Shown piece by piece: positions 28,684 to 38,663 of a stretch of 64,000 bases of DNA. The notes under the pieces are model-generated. The model was not told the DNA's origin, did not search any database, and saw only the letters and a list, made by a program, of their open reading frames with translations. Position 1 is the first letter of the stretch. Every line of letters begins with the position of its first letter. Position numbers and translations under genes: made by a program. Source of the DNA: Strongylocentrotus pallidus (taxonomy: Eukaryota > Echinodermata > Echinoidea > Camarodonta > Strongylocentrotidae); the NCBI GenBank assembly GCA_030265145.1, contig JARBES010000062.1:649805-713804 (forward strand). Direction: 5' to 3'.

Positions 28684-31600
28684 ATGGCATTCACAAACGC
28701 TATCCACAGAATTCCACCACAACTCGTCAATCAAATTCCACGCGATTACATGTTCAGAGAATACAACAGTCGTATGAACCTTACGCAACGTGGAAATCCG
28801 CAGACAATCACGAGTTTTACACCCGAATCTTTGGGATTTTTAAGACAAAATGCGGGATGTGCTGTTGATCTTGCAGCACTCGGACTCATTTCCGAACTTT
28901 GCGATCCAGACAAGAGCCCTATCACCGATTCTAATAACGTAGCCATTACCGGATCAGCTATCTTAGACATATGTTTTAGAAAAAACTGTTTAGATTCAAG
29001 AGATCCCGAAATAGCTGCACGATTTCCTATCACCACCTTTATTTCAAAGTTCATATACAACGAACACGTCATGGGACAAATACACGCCTATTATCGCGAA
29101 GATCCCATCCATGCTATGGAAGAAGGAACCATTTACAGTAGAGGAGGTGAAGTCGGCGGTTACACATACAACAGACAATATGGCCTAAGCAGGTATTTTA
29201 TATCTTCAAATGCTGAACCGTTGTTGACTCTCCTTGGTGATCCAGTGCATCTGAAAGCAAGATTACAGATCGTCTACGACAGGATGGCAGCTGCAATCGA
29301 AGCACAGAACACCAAATTGGCACATTATGCGATGTGCGGTGGTATACCTGTTCATCACGAAGAACATCAAGATCAGGCACGACTGGCAACGGACCCTTAT
29401 GTCAATCCAAAACAGTACTTGCATCGGGCGTCTGAATCTTTTCTATGGGCTCACGATCGAGGTAGAACAGAGGACGTGATGAAATTTTTCGACACGTGCA
29501 TCACCAGTACGACACGAAAGGAACAGATACTGCGCAATTCGACAAGCGAAAAAAAATATTACGTCATGTGTCCACCGCGTACCATGCAGCTCTATCACGC
29601 CGCAACAGGTAACCATCTAAAACAGTCTCAAGAATCGAATCTGATCACGTTCAGTAATGATTTGTTTTTTAAGAACGGTCAAGATCTTCTGTTGAGAGGC
29701 GATTCAGCCATATTGTACAATGACCCCTTTAGAATCAAAGAGAAAACAAAGATCTATTGCATGCAACAATCTGAAGCAGATACCTCTGCCGTGGTTGCTT
29801 TGAACAATTCGTATACTACTAAACAGAATATGATAGACCACGAAGACAACCCCGAACTGTTCCGTGCTGTTGTGCCGCTTCACGTGGAATGCGGAGTGCT
29901 AAAAGAAGGTTGTGAAAATGCATGCCAAAAGGCACACGACAATGTTAACATGACGAGGACCATCTATTACGATCCTGCTTACGGAAAACAACTGTCTGTC
30001 AACGAGTGGGATTGCAACAAACTTTTTTCAGTCTCTCAACAATTTGACATGGTGTCGAACCGTCAAAACATGATGCGTACTCTGGGAGCTAAACAAGGGA
30101 ATGCATCTATCACGGGTGGTTTTGGCAGCGGGTTTGATTTTACACAGAAAATTAACAGCCTCACGTGGAAGAACAGGGAAAATCACAACCTGTCGGTCTT
30201 GTTAAACAATCCCAAGGGGAGACCCTTTATGGTGATGAGAAGATATCGACCAAACGACCTTCATCGTGAACTTCATTACAAATTGAACACGGTGGTGGGT
30301 GGAAGCAACAACGCCATGCATCCTCCCGAAATGCTCCATGCCATCACCAAAAGCTACTTTAAAGCATATGGGCAAAGTACATCGACTCTCGCGGAAGAGT
30401 TTAGAGAACTGCTCACGGCGCATGCGTCGATCGACATTTCTGCCAAAAAATCGATCATAAAGGTGTGGACACTTATGAAGTTGGTAATTTCCGGTATTGA
30501 ACGTGAGAATGAAAACGAAAATGTCGGGAATGATGTTATTTTAAAGTATACCGAACAACTCGTAGAAACTATCAATATTCTCGCGTCCAAATATAAGATG
30601 GGATGGGCATTGTGTAATCCTATCATGTTTTACATGTTGGTCAACATTGAAATTTTCATCCCCGGATTTTACAACAACAACAAATTCAATGATAAGATCA
30701 GAGAACAGTTCATGAGGCTGAACGCCGTTGCCATGCAGCTGAGTAAAATGCGCAAATCAATGCAGGATAGGGATCAGAAAGCCATCAGCGGTTACCTATC
30801 AAATTTTGATGGCATTCGCAACAAAGTGGATACGTTCACACAGTATCATCTGTACACGCATGTCCTCGATCAGTTGCGTAAGAACGCATCGTCCGGTGCT
30901 GTGCATTTTCCTATGCATTACCAATTGCCTTTTAAACAATGGGACGAATGTAAGCATCATATGTTGCCTGACATTCTATTCTACGAGATGGTCGTTCTCC
31001 CAACGTTTGCCAACAGAGTGGAACTTTGTTGCAACAATGCGCTGCTGTCGAAAATGACCGATCGACCTCTGATGACCCCCCGGACAGAACCTATCACCTT
31101 GACTTCCAATTCCTGCTCTTACACATCCAAAGAAGAAGATCTTACATGGGACGCTATTCACAACAACAGGAAAAAAATTGATTTCTTTAAATTATCGCAC
31201 GCCACGCAAATATGCAGATTTATGGGAAGCGGGGGGACGTCTATTTCGAGTCTAAATGAAAATGGGTTTGTCATCTACACACAGAACACCTCGTCTGCTG
31301 GTAACAGTCAACTTTTAAATGTTACCGTGAAAGAAAGAAAAAAAACAGGCGATGGGTATGAAGACACGACGACAGTGTACGTCGCAAAGGACGTCACCTC
31401 TGTCATTCCTGGTATCCGTACAATACACACTCCAAAAGGTTTTGGTTCTCCTCGTGAATTAACCGATGCCAATAGTGTCAAGACAGATTTCTTAGAACAA
31501 ACAACTGACGATTCAAACAATGTAATTGCTTATCGTCTAGACTATAATGCATCTTTTCATTTAGGGCCTGCTTACGACGACAAAGTGGAATACATTCGGC

Positions 31601-32766
31601 AGACCGGTGAAAATAGTGATATTGGAAAGGGATTTAACGTTTACGATAAAATATTTGCTCATTACATGTGCCTTTATTTGAACACATCCCTGACATGGAG
31701 CGTGCCAAGGAATTTCAAGTTTTGGTTCGGTTATGACGTGTATCCCATAGCCTTGGGTTCGTTTGAAATGTCATTTGCTTACAACACGCATTCTATCGTT
31801 CAGTTTATCGGGGCGTCTTTGCAGAACGTCGAAGATGGTGGCCAGGTCACCACCGTCACAACAAGTATTCCGATGGGAATGATGCCTATCAGCCCAGACC
31901 CTGTGGTCTATTCTTCAGTCTCGGCTTGCATAGGACTTGAGTACATAAACGACGACATTTTCACCACACACGACGTCGTAAGCAAGTCACAACGCGCAGG
32001 AAAAGCACCCCTTGTCGATTTAAAAAGAATAGGAGATGGTTTCAAAAATTGTTTAAACAGAGCCATCGTGGTTCCGACCTTTGGTTATCGTAAGACAGGG
32101 ACGCTTGGATGCAGCAGCGAAAATTTTATACACATGCTTGGACGTGCAGGCCCTTACTTCGATCATTGTTGTAAAGCCAACCGACATATGGTTCATGCCA
32201 ATGTAGCACCAAACACTGAAGCACCGCTTTACAATCATCACGATTTGACACACGAAGACCCCACAAATCCAGGAACTTACTTTACCAATCCGTATGCCTT
32301 TTACAGCGGGTGCGCGGGTCTCATGTACGACAACCGAAACGCCGGCGACAAGAACGAAATCATTTCCTGTGGCCAATGGGACTCGCAGAGCAAACCGCGT
32401 GGTCTAAAAAATGCTATCGACATTTATAGCAAAGGAAGCGAACAGGTGAACAAAATGCATTCAGATTGGTACAAGGTATATGAAATGGTTGATAGTTTTT
32501 ATCCCTTTTTCAACGGCACGATGGCTTTGAATTTAAAGCATACCATGGATTGTTCTTCGGCATACGGCTCGGGCCGTGTGTCTGTCATGCCAGGAGTACA
32601 GCAATCCGGAGGCGACAATTCTACCAGCAGAGTTTGCGACAGTGACACTGCTAAATTAATTACCCATTTTGATGGTGGCAGCATTCCCAATCAAATCCCT
32701 ATCACAAGTTCGTATAGTCGTATTGGTGGTCAAAAACTAGTCAGACCACCCGTTGCTGTTTCGTAG
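28684..32766 (+). CDS. Candidate major capsid protein (herpesvirus-like)
   Basis: A 1,360-residue frame from ATG, very close to the length of herpesvirus major capsid proteins (about 1,370). The sequence is soluble and has no low-complexity tract, unlike nearly every other large protein here. It has even composition, many aromatic and asparagine residues and no signal peptide, as expected for a structural shell protein. Near the C-terminus, GLMYDNRNAGDK resembles the ALMYDHGQ region and nearby AGDK of herpes simplex VP5 in character, which is weak support. In herpesviruses this protein forms the hexons and pentons of an HK97-fold capsid. Its coding sequence is slightly richer in GC than its neighbours. 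The assignment rests on size, composition and context and needs a profile or structure comparison. Confidence 0.6.
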   Translation: MAFTNAIHRIPPQLVNQIPRDYMFREYNSRMNLTQRGNPQTITSFTPESLGFLRQNAGCAVDLAALGLISELCDPDKSPITDSNNVAITGSAILDICFRKNCLDSRDPEIAARFPITTFISKFIYNEHVMGQIHAYYREDPIHAMEEGTIYSRGGEVGGYTYNRQYGLSRYFISSNAEPLLTLLGDPVHLKARLQIVYDRMAAAIEAQNTKLAHYAMCGGIPVHHEEHQDQARLATDPYVNPKQYLHRASESFLWAHDRGRTEDVMKFFDTCITSTTRKEQILRNSTSEKKYYVMCPPRTMQLYHAATGNHLKQSQESNLITFSNDLFFKNGQDLLLRGDSAILYNDPFRIKEKTKIYCMQQSEADTSAVVALNNSYTTKQNMIDHEDNPELFRAVVPLHVECGVLKEGCENACQKAHDNVNMTRTIYYDPAYGKQLSVNEWDCNKLFSVSQQFDMVSNRQNMMRTLGAKQGNASITGGFGSGFDFTQKINSLTWKNRENHNLSVLLNNPKGRPFMVMRRYRPNDLHRELHYKLNTVVGGSNNAMHPPEMLHAITKSYFKAYGQSTSTLAEEFRELLTAHASIDISAKKSIIKVWTLMKLVISGIERENENENVGNDVILKYTEQLVETINILASKYKMGWALCNPIMFYMLVNIEIFIPGFYNNNKFNDKIREQFMRLNAVAMQLSKMRKSMQDRDQKAISGYLSNFDGIRNKVDTFTQYHLYTHVLDQLRKNASSGAVHFPMHYQLPFKQWDECKHHMLPDILFYEMVVLPTFANRVELCCNNALLSKMTDRPLMTPRTEPITLTSNSCSYTSKEEDLTWDAIHNNRKKIDFFKLSHATQICRFMGSGGTSISSLNENGFVIYTQNTSSAGNSQLLNVTVKERKKTGDGYEDTTTVYVAKDVTSVIPGIRTIHTPKGFGSPRELTDANSVKTDFLEQTTDDSNNVIAYRLDYNASFHLGPAYDDKVEYIRQTGENSDIGKGFNVYDKIFAHYMCLYLNTSLTWSVPRNFKFWFGYDVYPIALGSFEMSFAYNTHSIVQFIGASLQNVEDGGQVTTVTTSIPMGMMPISPDPVVYSSVSACIGLEYINDDIFTTHDVVSKSQRAGKAPLVDLKRIGDGFKNCLNRAIVVPTFGYRKTGTLGCSSENFIHMLGRAGPYFDHCCKANRHMVHANVAPNTEAPLYNHHDLTHEDPTNPGTYFTNPYAFYSGCAGLMYDNRNAGDKNEIISCGQWDSQSKPRGLKNAIDIYSKGSEQVNKMHSDWYKVYEMVDSFYPFFNGTMALNLKHTMDCSSAYGSGRVSVMPGVQQSGGDNSTSRVCDSDTAKLITHFDGGSIPNQIPITSSYSRIGGQKLVRPPVAVS

Positions 32767-32821
32767 ACTTCATGACACGACTGACGTACGAAGTAGACCT
32801 ATAAAAAATAAATCAATTGGG

Positions 32822-34147
32822 ATGGAAAAAAGTATTCAAAATATCATGATTCCCTACGCACAACTTCCCACAGAAGATGATGAAGGCATATCTACCAAAA
32901 CCTCCTCTTGGATATCCATATCTCCATTCAAGGACTACAAGGATATGAAAGGAGAAGTGACATACGAAGATGTGACAGAGGATAAAGGGGATGGAATGCA
33001 AATAAAGAAAGAGATTAAAGAAGAAGGTCAAGGCGCATCTGTTACCTCGACCGCTACACCCTCTTCGTCATCTGGATCTCTATTCACAGACAGCGATGAT
33101 AGAGAAGGAGAAGTGAAATATGAAAATGCGGTCGAGGATGAAAATTATGAAATACAGGTAGTGAAAAAGGGTAAAGATGAAACAGCAGAGGGAAAGATGG
33201 ATTTTAATAGAATGACACAACTTCTTTCTTTTTCCAAACGGTTTTTAAATTTTGGATGGACTACGGTGGGTAAAATGAAGCACGTATTACATCACGTGAC
33301 AAACCAATATACGTTGGATACTATGGCAGACGCAGCAATAGACGATTTCAGAACCCATTACGACCAGGATTATTATGCGTCCCATTACCAACGTTTAAAA
33401 AAAGAGTTAGACAAACTGTACAAGAAAGATTCACCTAATATACATTGCAGTACATGTTTTTGTTCAAAGTTTAAATCAGAGAGAGACCGACAACAGCGCA
33501 GGCAAAACATCAATATAAAATTCAACACCCTGTCTCTTTTGGAAAGTCATGTCGATTTTTATCTCAAAATTCGGGGTGGCAAAGACATTCAAAACCAAAT
33601 CGAACGTGTTCAGCAAAACGTCAACGACCATTTCAAACAGATCGACGATCTCAATCACCTCCTTCAACCACTACAAAACAAACCAAAGTCCACGCTGTGT
33701 TTACGAGAAATTGACAGATTTAAAGATTTAAAATTTCAAAGAGAAGTCACTTCGAGAAAATTGCATTCTTTATTAAAATTAAAAGAGCAGTTGACTAAAA
33801 TTTACAATTGGGTGGAAGAATTAAAATCACAGGCAGATATCCGATTAGAATGGGATATCGTAAAAAATGTGTTAGCCGAACAACAACAACAGCATACGGA
33901 TATCGATCACACTGAGGGAGAATTCGATCGTATTTTGAAATCAGGTGAAGACATTTCAAAGCATATTCATCAATCTAAACTAGATTCTGAAGATTTCTAC
34001 ACCAGACTTTCTCAGCTTCACGATACCATTGCCTTGCCAGAGTTGATCGACGATATCACTGTCAAAGTGTTAGACGTAGGCAAATTCTCCAAGATAGACT
34101 CAGATGACGACAAATATTACAATCAACTTACTGAACCACATTCATGA
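32822..34147 (+). CDS. Coiled-coil protein downstream of the capsid candidate
   Basis: A 441-residue frame from ATG 32822; the frame is open from 32753 and overlaps the capsid gene end, but only via a TTG. The N-terminal ~130 residues are acidic and low-complexity. They hold a repeated GEVKYE(N/D)xxEDE-type unit (KGEVTYEDVTEDKG, then EGEVKYENAVEDEN). Residues about 215 to 400 are predicted coiled coil (IERVQQNVNDHFKQIDDL, SLLKLKEQLTKIYNWVEEL). A short cysteine cluster, CSTCFCSK, sits near residue 220. It could be a tegument or scaffold-like protein. No family is recognised. Confidence 0.72.
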   Translation: MEKSIQNIMIPYAQLPTEDDEGISTKTSSWISISPFKDYKDMKGEVTYEDVTEDKGDGMQIKKEIKEEGQGASVTSTATPSSSSGSLFTDSDDREGEVKYENAVEDENYEIQVVKKGKDETAEGKMDFNRMTQLLSFSKRFLNFGWTTVGKMKHVLHHVTNQYTLDTMADAAIDDFRTHYDQDYYASHYQRLKKELDKLYKKDSPNIHCSTCFCSKFKSERDRQQRRQNINIKFNTLSLLESHVDFYLKIRGGKDIQNQIERVQQNVNDHFKQIDDLNHLLQPLQNKPKSTLCLREIDRFKDLKFQREVTSRKLHSLLKLKEQLTKIYNWVEELKSQADIRLEWDIVKNVLAEQQQQHTDIDHTEGEFDRILKSGEDISKHIHQSKLDSEDFYTRLSQLHDTIALPELIDDITVKVLDVGKFSKIDSDDDKYYNQLTEPHS

Positions 34148-34374
34148 GATCGGATTCTTTCATAATCAGCTTTTTAGTTTGTTGTTGTTGTTGTTGTTTT
34201 TCCTGTCCCTCTTGATTCTTGGTACAGACAGATACGCTCACTTTTTGTTTGCAATTGTACATGAAGGGTGTGCATTTGTTTGTACCGTGTAATAATTGTA
34301 TTAAATAAATTGCGTCATCATGACCACGTTTTGTATCATCTAACAATCGTTGTGTGTGTTTAAGATTGTTCATC

Positions 34375-34815
34375 ATGAACTCGTTTACTACCAACGTTGA
34401 AATACTGATTCATAAGTTGTACCGTATATACTTTTTAAAAAAGAACACGTTTCCAACAACGTTTAAGTATGTGGATGACAAACGATGGATCACAGTCAGT
34501 TTTGCTCTCCGCACAAACACCACGACAACAGACAATGGGATTGTCAGCACGTACACATCCCCTTTTATAGCACCGTCTCCGTCACCCATACACATCACCA
34601 CACACATTCTCATACTTAATGAGGCAAATCCAAACATAGACAGAATAAAACACACCAAATACGCACATATTTTTATCATGAATAGCAGTTTATTTGATGT
34701 ACAAAAAATACACACACATTACGCTCTTGATTACCATGTTTATGTAAACGGCATGTATTTTTTAAAGTACATCAACCGAGACCTAAAACAAACCATACTT
34801 TATAACCCCGACTAA
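34375..34815 (+). CDS. Small hypothetical protein
   Basis: A 146-residue frame from ATG 34375. It appears to be a small beta-rich globular protein with alternating hydrophobic residues (WITVSFAL, IHITTHILIL, YAHIFIM, YHVYVNGMYFL). It has no membrane segment and no motif. The end overlaps the 3' end of the minus-strand 717-residue gene by 33 bases. A minus-strand frame exists opposite (34410-34715) but is more hydrophobic and lacks context, so this strand is preferred. Confidence 0.55.
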   Translation: MNSFTTNVEILIHKLYRIYFLKKNTFPTTFKYVDDKRWITVSFALRTNTTTTDNGIVSTYTSPFIAPSPSPIHITTHILILNEANPNIDRIKHTKYAHIFIMNSSLFDVQKIHTHYALDYHVYVNGMYFLKYINRDLKQTILYNPD

Positions 34816-36936
34816 CCAACGTACCACCTCATTATTAATATAAGATCCTTTTGATTGATGAACCTTTTGAATGACGTCGTCGTAGGTAAATACATTCTGT
34901 CTTAGTTTGACAGACAATCTGTCAATTTGCAACAGTGTGTTGACCACGTTCGTTTTCTCAAATAGACTTTCACATCGTTCCGACAAGATGGTCAGATCGT
35001 GCTCAGCATAACAAAAATTAGACAACCATCCGCAGCTTAATCCTAAACATGATAAATAACTAAGGAGCGAATCGATCTTTTGTTTGTCCAATTGAACGTA
35101 ACGGACCATTGTGCACAGTGCGCATACCTGGTACAGCATTCTCAGTGAATCATAATAAACATTACAACACGCAGATACTTGAGATAACATCTTAATGGTC
35201 ACGTCTAAATAATTCCATACAATATCTTCATTTTCTTCATCGCAAAATAAAAAATCTTCAAATAGTTTATGAGAACATTCTGTAAACATCGATAACGGTG
35301 CATCGTACGCACCAGCCTGTGTTCTTGTATAAGTCTCTAAAACATCAGCGTCTAATACGATGCTGGGTTGCAGACTTGATCTATTAATCCAAGTCAGAAT
35401 GGTGCGTTGACATTTTGATAGTCGAAGCGTGACGGCTGTGCACAATCCAACCACATTTCCGTTCTGTATAGATTCTAATAGTACAAACAGCCACATGCTC
35501 GTCATATTATAGTACACGTTGTCAAATACTAACATTTTTACACCGTGTAAACTGTGTACCGAAGAGCTTCGCATTATTTCGTTTTGTTCAACATCGTTCG
35601 TCAAGCGTTTAAACGTATCTCCCATCGTGTAAGAAATGAACCTCTCCGAAGTATTTTGATTGTCGTACATTTTACATAAGACGAATATATCACTGAAAAC
35701 GGCGGGTGTATTTAAACTTATGTCGACCTGTATCTGATTTAAACGGGGTGGAAAACTCGACGGGTCCTGCTGCGGTGGTATAAGAATGTCATAATTCAAA
35801 ACATGTAATCGTTCACTTTCGTAATGCTGCTGCGAGCATCGACCAATATCAGCAAACACTGTCAGAAAATCCTTCCAACATTGCAGATAAAGAGAGGAAT
35901 CTCGAACTTCTCTCCGTGCTAATTTCAATTGCTTGTCGTAAAAGGATTGAGAAACAAACTTCATGTTATTTAAATCAAAACACGAATTAACCTCGATTAA
36001 TGTATCTGGTACAAAAACATATTTACATATTTTACAGAAAGTGCCATTGTAATGTTTTGACGACGAGGTACATATCCATTGAATGAGAATGTCGTTCTTT
36101 TGTTTCGCATCAAGATGAAAGCAAGCACCTGGAATCGCAATTCCCTGTTTTCCACCATGCTCGATGCTATAATCATCAGCATCCATCTGAAATCGTGCGG
36201 CTGCCAATTCTCTGTGGGATGCTCCTAACGTCGCCGTTGCATCTTCGTTGTAAATGTTTACGTTCCCCATATCATGACCTCCCATTAACATAAGCATGAA
36301 ACACAGCACGTTAAATTGCACAGGGTCTTTGGACACGTGTACATCGTCCTTCGTACGAGTCGTGTTAAAATGACATGGATAAAATTTCAAAATCACAGGA
36401 TTGCTCTGTTTAAAATAAATGCGAGCAAAATCATATAAATAATAAAGTTTAGACGGTAAACTATCTGGTGCGTGTTTCTCTTCTTCTTCTATTAACCTGC
36501 TATTAATGTGGGTTTCATATCCATACCGCTTTTTCAATTGGTGATAAACGTACCCAATGTTGTGGTCTGATAATTCAGGCGATGTTGTAAGAGTAGGCGT
36601 AATTTTGAGCGGTGTTTGCGACTGTTGCTGTCGCGGGTGTTGATTGACAAGGGATCCAGTTGGCACTGAAACATTTTGTGCATTCGTAAACGATGTTGAC
36701 TCGGTTGACTTCGTTGCAATAGACGCACATTGTGTCGACGATTTGACTATATGTTTGCTGTTGTTGTTGCTGCTGTTGCTGGTGTTGTTGCTGTTGTTGT
36801 TGCTGAAGTACTGGCCGTGGTTGCTGTTGACGGGGTTGCTGTGGATGGTAGAAAGATGATTGTTGCTGTGCATACGAGTCGTCAGTGTGATCGAAACGTG
36901 ATTGGTAACGAGCCTGACCGTGCACATATCTTGCAT
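34783..36936 (-). CDS. Hypothetical protein with asparagine/serine-rich N-terminus
   Basis: An open frame of 717 codons. From about residue 120 on it looks like a normal globular protein (YVYHQLKKRYGYETHIN, LYYLYDFARIYFKQSNP). It has several C-x-x-C pairs (CKICKY near residue 300) and cysteine-rich helices near the C-terminus. The first ~115 residues (N/S-rich) lie opposite the glutamine codons of the overlapping minus-strand zinc-finger gene. They may not be translated, so the real start is unsettled. No known domain was recognised. Size and position suit a virion or DNA-metabolism protein, but no claim is made. Confidence 0.7.
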   Translation of the reverse strand: MQDMCTVRLVTNHVSITLTTRMHSNNHLSTIHSNPVNSNHGQYFSNNNSNNTSNSSNNNSKHIVKSSTQCASIATKSTESTSFTNAQNVSVPTGSLVNQHPRQQQSQTPLKITPTLTTSPELSDHNIGYVYHQLKKRYGYETHINSRLIEEEEKHAPDSLPSKLYYLYDFARIYFKQSNPVILKFYPCHFNTTRTKDDVHVSKDPVQFNVLCFMLMLMGGHDMGNVNIYNEDATATLGASHRELAAARFQMDADDYSIEHGGKQGIAIPGACFHLDAKQKNDILIQWICTSSSKHYNGTFCKICKYVFVPDTLIEVNSCFDLNNMKFVSQSFYDKQLKLARREVRDSSLYLQCWKDFLTVFADIGRCSQQHYESERLHVLNYDILIPPQQDPSSFPPRLNQIQVDISLNTPAVFSDIFVLCKMYDNQNTSERFISYTMGDTFKRLTNDVEQNEIMRSSSVHSLHGVKMLVFDNVYYNMTSMWLFVLLESIQNGNVVGLCTAVTLRLSKCQRTILTWINRSSLQPSIVLDADVLETYTRTQAGAYDAPLSMFTECSHKLFEDFLFCDEENEDIVWNYLDVTIKMLSQVSACCNVYYDSLRMLYQVCALCTMVRYVQLDKQKIDSLLSYLSCLGLSCGWLSNFCYAEHDLTILSERCESLFEKTNVVNTLLQIDRLSVKLRQNVFTYDDVIQKVHQSKGSYINNEVVRWLVGVIKYGLF

Positions 36937-37444
36937 TGTGGTCTTTTAAAGGTCTAGAATATCCGGAGTGATTTTTATAGTTGCAAGGACTGTGGTGTTC
37001 ATAGTAGTGACGGTGGTCATCCTCATAATGAGGTTTTTTATGGGGATGATAATGATTGCCTCTAGTCTTATGCCTTGTTTCATGTTCTTTTCTAAGAGAT
37101 GAGTTTTCCTTTTCGCGTACACTTACAACTTTAGAAGACACTTTTTTTTTCCTTTGGTCCCGCCTTGCCATAGACGATGATGCATTGCTGTATTTTTTAC
37201 ATTGGTCACGTTTTGCCATAGACGATAATGCATTTCTAGTTTTGTTACGTTGGTCACGTCTTGCCGTAGATGACGATGCATTGCTATCTTCATCGTGTGT
37301 GCTCGAGTCACTGCATTCACCATCGGACGACGAAACAGTTTCTGCATCTTTGTACATATCACCCACCAGCTTGTTTTTGTCGGGTGATGTCAATAAAACC
37401 TTACGTTCGTCTGCAGACACCTTCAATTCGAGTTGTTCCATCAT
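36575..37444 (-). CDS. Basic, glutamine-rich protein with C-terminal zinc-ribbon-like motif
   Basis: A 289-residue frame from ATG 37444 (a second ATG follows at once). The order is an acidic/serine segment (about 25-50), then three ~17-residue repeats of ARRDQRxKxxNASSSM type (about 50-100). A basic, histidine/arginine-rich region (about 105-185) and a glutamine run (QQQQQQQH type, about 200-230) follow. Last comes a putative zinc knuckle, C-x2-C-x10-C-x2-C (CVYC ... CTKC). The layout suggests a nuclear, nucleic-acid-binding regulator. The start codon overlaps that of the divergent gene at 37443 by two bases. Its last 360 bases share sequence with the start of the next minus-strand frame in another frame. 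Confidence 0.65.
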   Translation of the reverse strand: MMEQLELKVSADERKVLLTSPDKNKLVGDMYKDAETVSSSDGECSDSSTHDEDSNASSSTARRDQRNKTRNALSSMAKRDQCKKYSNASSSMARRDQRKKKVSSKVVSVREKENSSLRKEHETRHKTRGNHYHPHKKPHYEDDHRHYYEHHSPCNYKNHSGYSRPLKDHNARYVHGQARYQSRFDHTDDSYAQQQSSFYHPQQPRQQQPRPVLQQQQQQQHQQQQQQQQQTYSQIVDTMCVYCNEVNRVNIVYECTKCFSANWIPCQSTPATATVANTAQNYAYSYNIA

Positions 37445-38663
37445 GAATGACGCAACTCTGACACACAATCAGTTTTTAACCCTGCAGTCGATGCACAATG
37501 TTCCAACACCGCTTGACAAGTGGGAAAATATTCAAAAAGAGTCAGTAAAGGTGTACCAACCTGGTATCAGCACAGACAAAGAAGCTCTCAGGACATGCTT
37601 TTACTGTTCACTTAGTGACGATCCAAACGATCGCCATCAGACATTATCACGAGATGCTTCTCATGCCAAGAATGCATTGGTCGTGTTTGCGAAAAGAAAC
37701 GCGACCATAGAATCGAAGCGAGCGGGTCGGGTTGGTGACAAAAAACCTAAGTTGTGTCATAACAAACAATCCAAAAGTAAGGCCGCCTTCTTACCTTCCA
37801 AAGGCTTCGTAATACCTCAACTAGACGACTGGACATGTAGACTTACCGTCGATCGGCTAGCATCTGTGTACAACCATTGGAACTCTACAAAAGCGGATAG
37901 CGTGAGTGAGAGGGTCTTAGACAGTCTACTTGCCAATCCGCCCGTCACTGACAGACTGAGCTATTTCGTGCAATACGAACAATATAGATCACAGCGCGAC
38001 GAGTGCGCAAAAGATTTTAGCCGGTGCCAAAATCGTCGGTCATGCGCAATCTATGTTGCATTGAGTGAAGAAATGGGACAGACAAAAAAGCATCATCCGT
38101 TCGGAGTCGGCGTCACCGCATCGCTCGATAACGGGAACGATTTAGATATCTTTGATCGTTGCCCCAAAACGTTCAATACTGTTTTTATCAAAGATTATTT
38201 TCCCGTGTTAAGAAATAACGAGGTATTGTCTACGTTATATACAAAATATGGAGATGGTGTTCTTGAATACATCAACATATACGAGAGAGAGCTATGTTTT
38301 ACATGCACAATGATGGCTATGGGGCATAGCATGTTGGCTTGTTTTAGAGACACGTGTTACAAACCTTATGCCCAAGATTGCCTTGCCATTACGGTTTCTA
38401 TTTACAAGGCAATTGTTAATGAGCTGGTGAAAAACCGTGTTTTCTTAAAAGCAACCGACATTGCCTTCAATCTACCCACAAGCAGAAACCCTAACGAGTT
38501 GCATGTGCCATTTGATAACACGTCCTATAACGACTACACCATCATCAAAGAAGTTCAATTCTTTGATTTTATAAAATCATTTAAAGATTCAGTTGTTTAT
38601 TCTAAAGATTCGAAAACGAATCAGATATTTATAGAAAAGGCATACGTCTATCCGTCATCATGA
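37443..38663 (+). CDS. Cysteine-containing hypothetical protein
   Basis: A 406-residue frame from ATG 37443. The frame is open further upstream to 37056, but that part is antisense to the repeat region of the divergent gene and is judged a shadow. Cysteines occur in C-x2-C and scattered pairs (TCFYCSL; CAKDFSRCQNRRSC; LCFTCTMM), which could bind metal. The middle (LDDWTCRLTVDRLASVY) and C-terminal (EVQFFDFIKSF) parts look folded. No family is recognised. The stop overlaps the start of the next gene as ATGA, suggesting co-transcription and possibly coupled translation. Confidence 0.72.
   Translation: MNDATLTHNQFLTLQSMHNVPTPLDKWENIQKESVKVYQPGISTDKEALRTCFYCSLSDDPNDRHQTLSRDASHAKNALVVFAKRNATIESKRAGRVGDKKPKLCHNKQSKSKAAFLPSKGFVIPQLDDWTCRLTVDRLASVYNHWNSTKADSVSERVLDSLLANPPVTDRLSYFVQYEQYRSQRDECAKDFSRCQNRRSCAIYVALSEEMGQTKKHHPFGVGVTASLDNGNDLDIFDRCPKTFNTVFIKDYFPVLRNNEVLSTLYTKYGDGVLEYINIYERELCFTCTMMAMGHSMLACFRDTCYKPYAQDCLAITVSIYKAIVNELVKNRVFLKATDIAFNLPTSRNPNELHVPFDNTSYNDYTIIKEVQFFDFIKSFKDSVVYSKDSKTNQIFIEKAYVYPSS

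Noticed and set aside
34104-34292. Hydrophobic leucine-rich frame
   Set aside because: It derives from a GTT repeat and overlaps the end of the coiled-coil gene. The pattern is low-complexity.
37056-37442. Upstream extension of the plus-strand 406-residue protein
   Set aside because: It is antisense to the repetitive 5' part of the divergent zinc-ribbon gene and mirrors its repeats. The ATG at 37443 is a better start.
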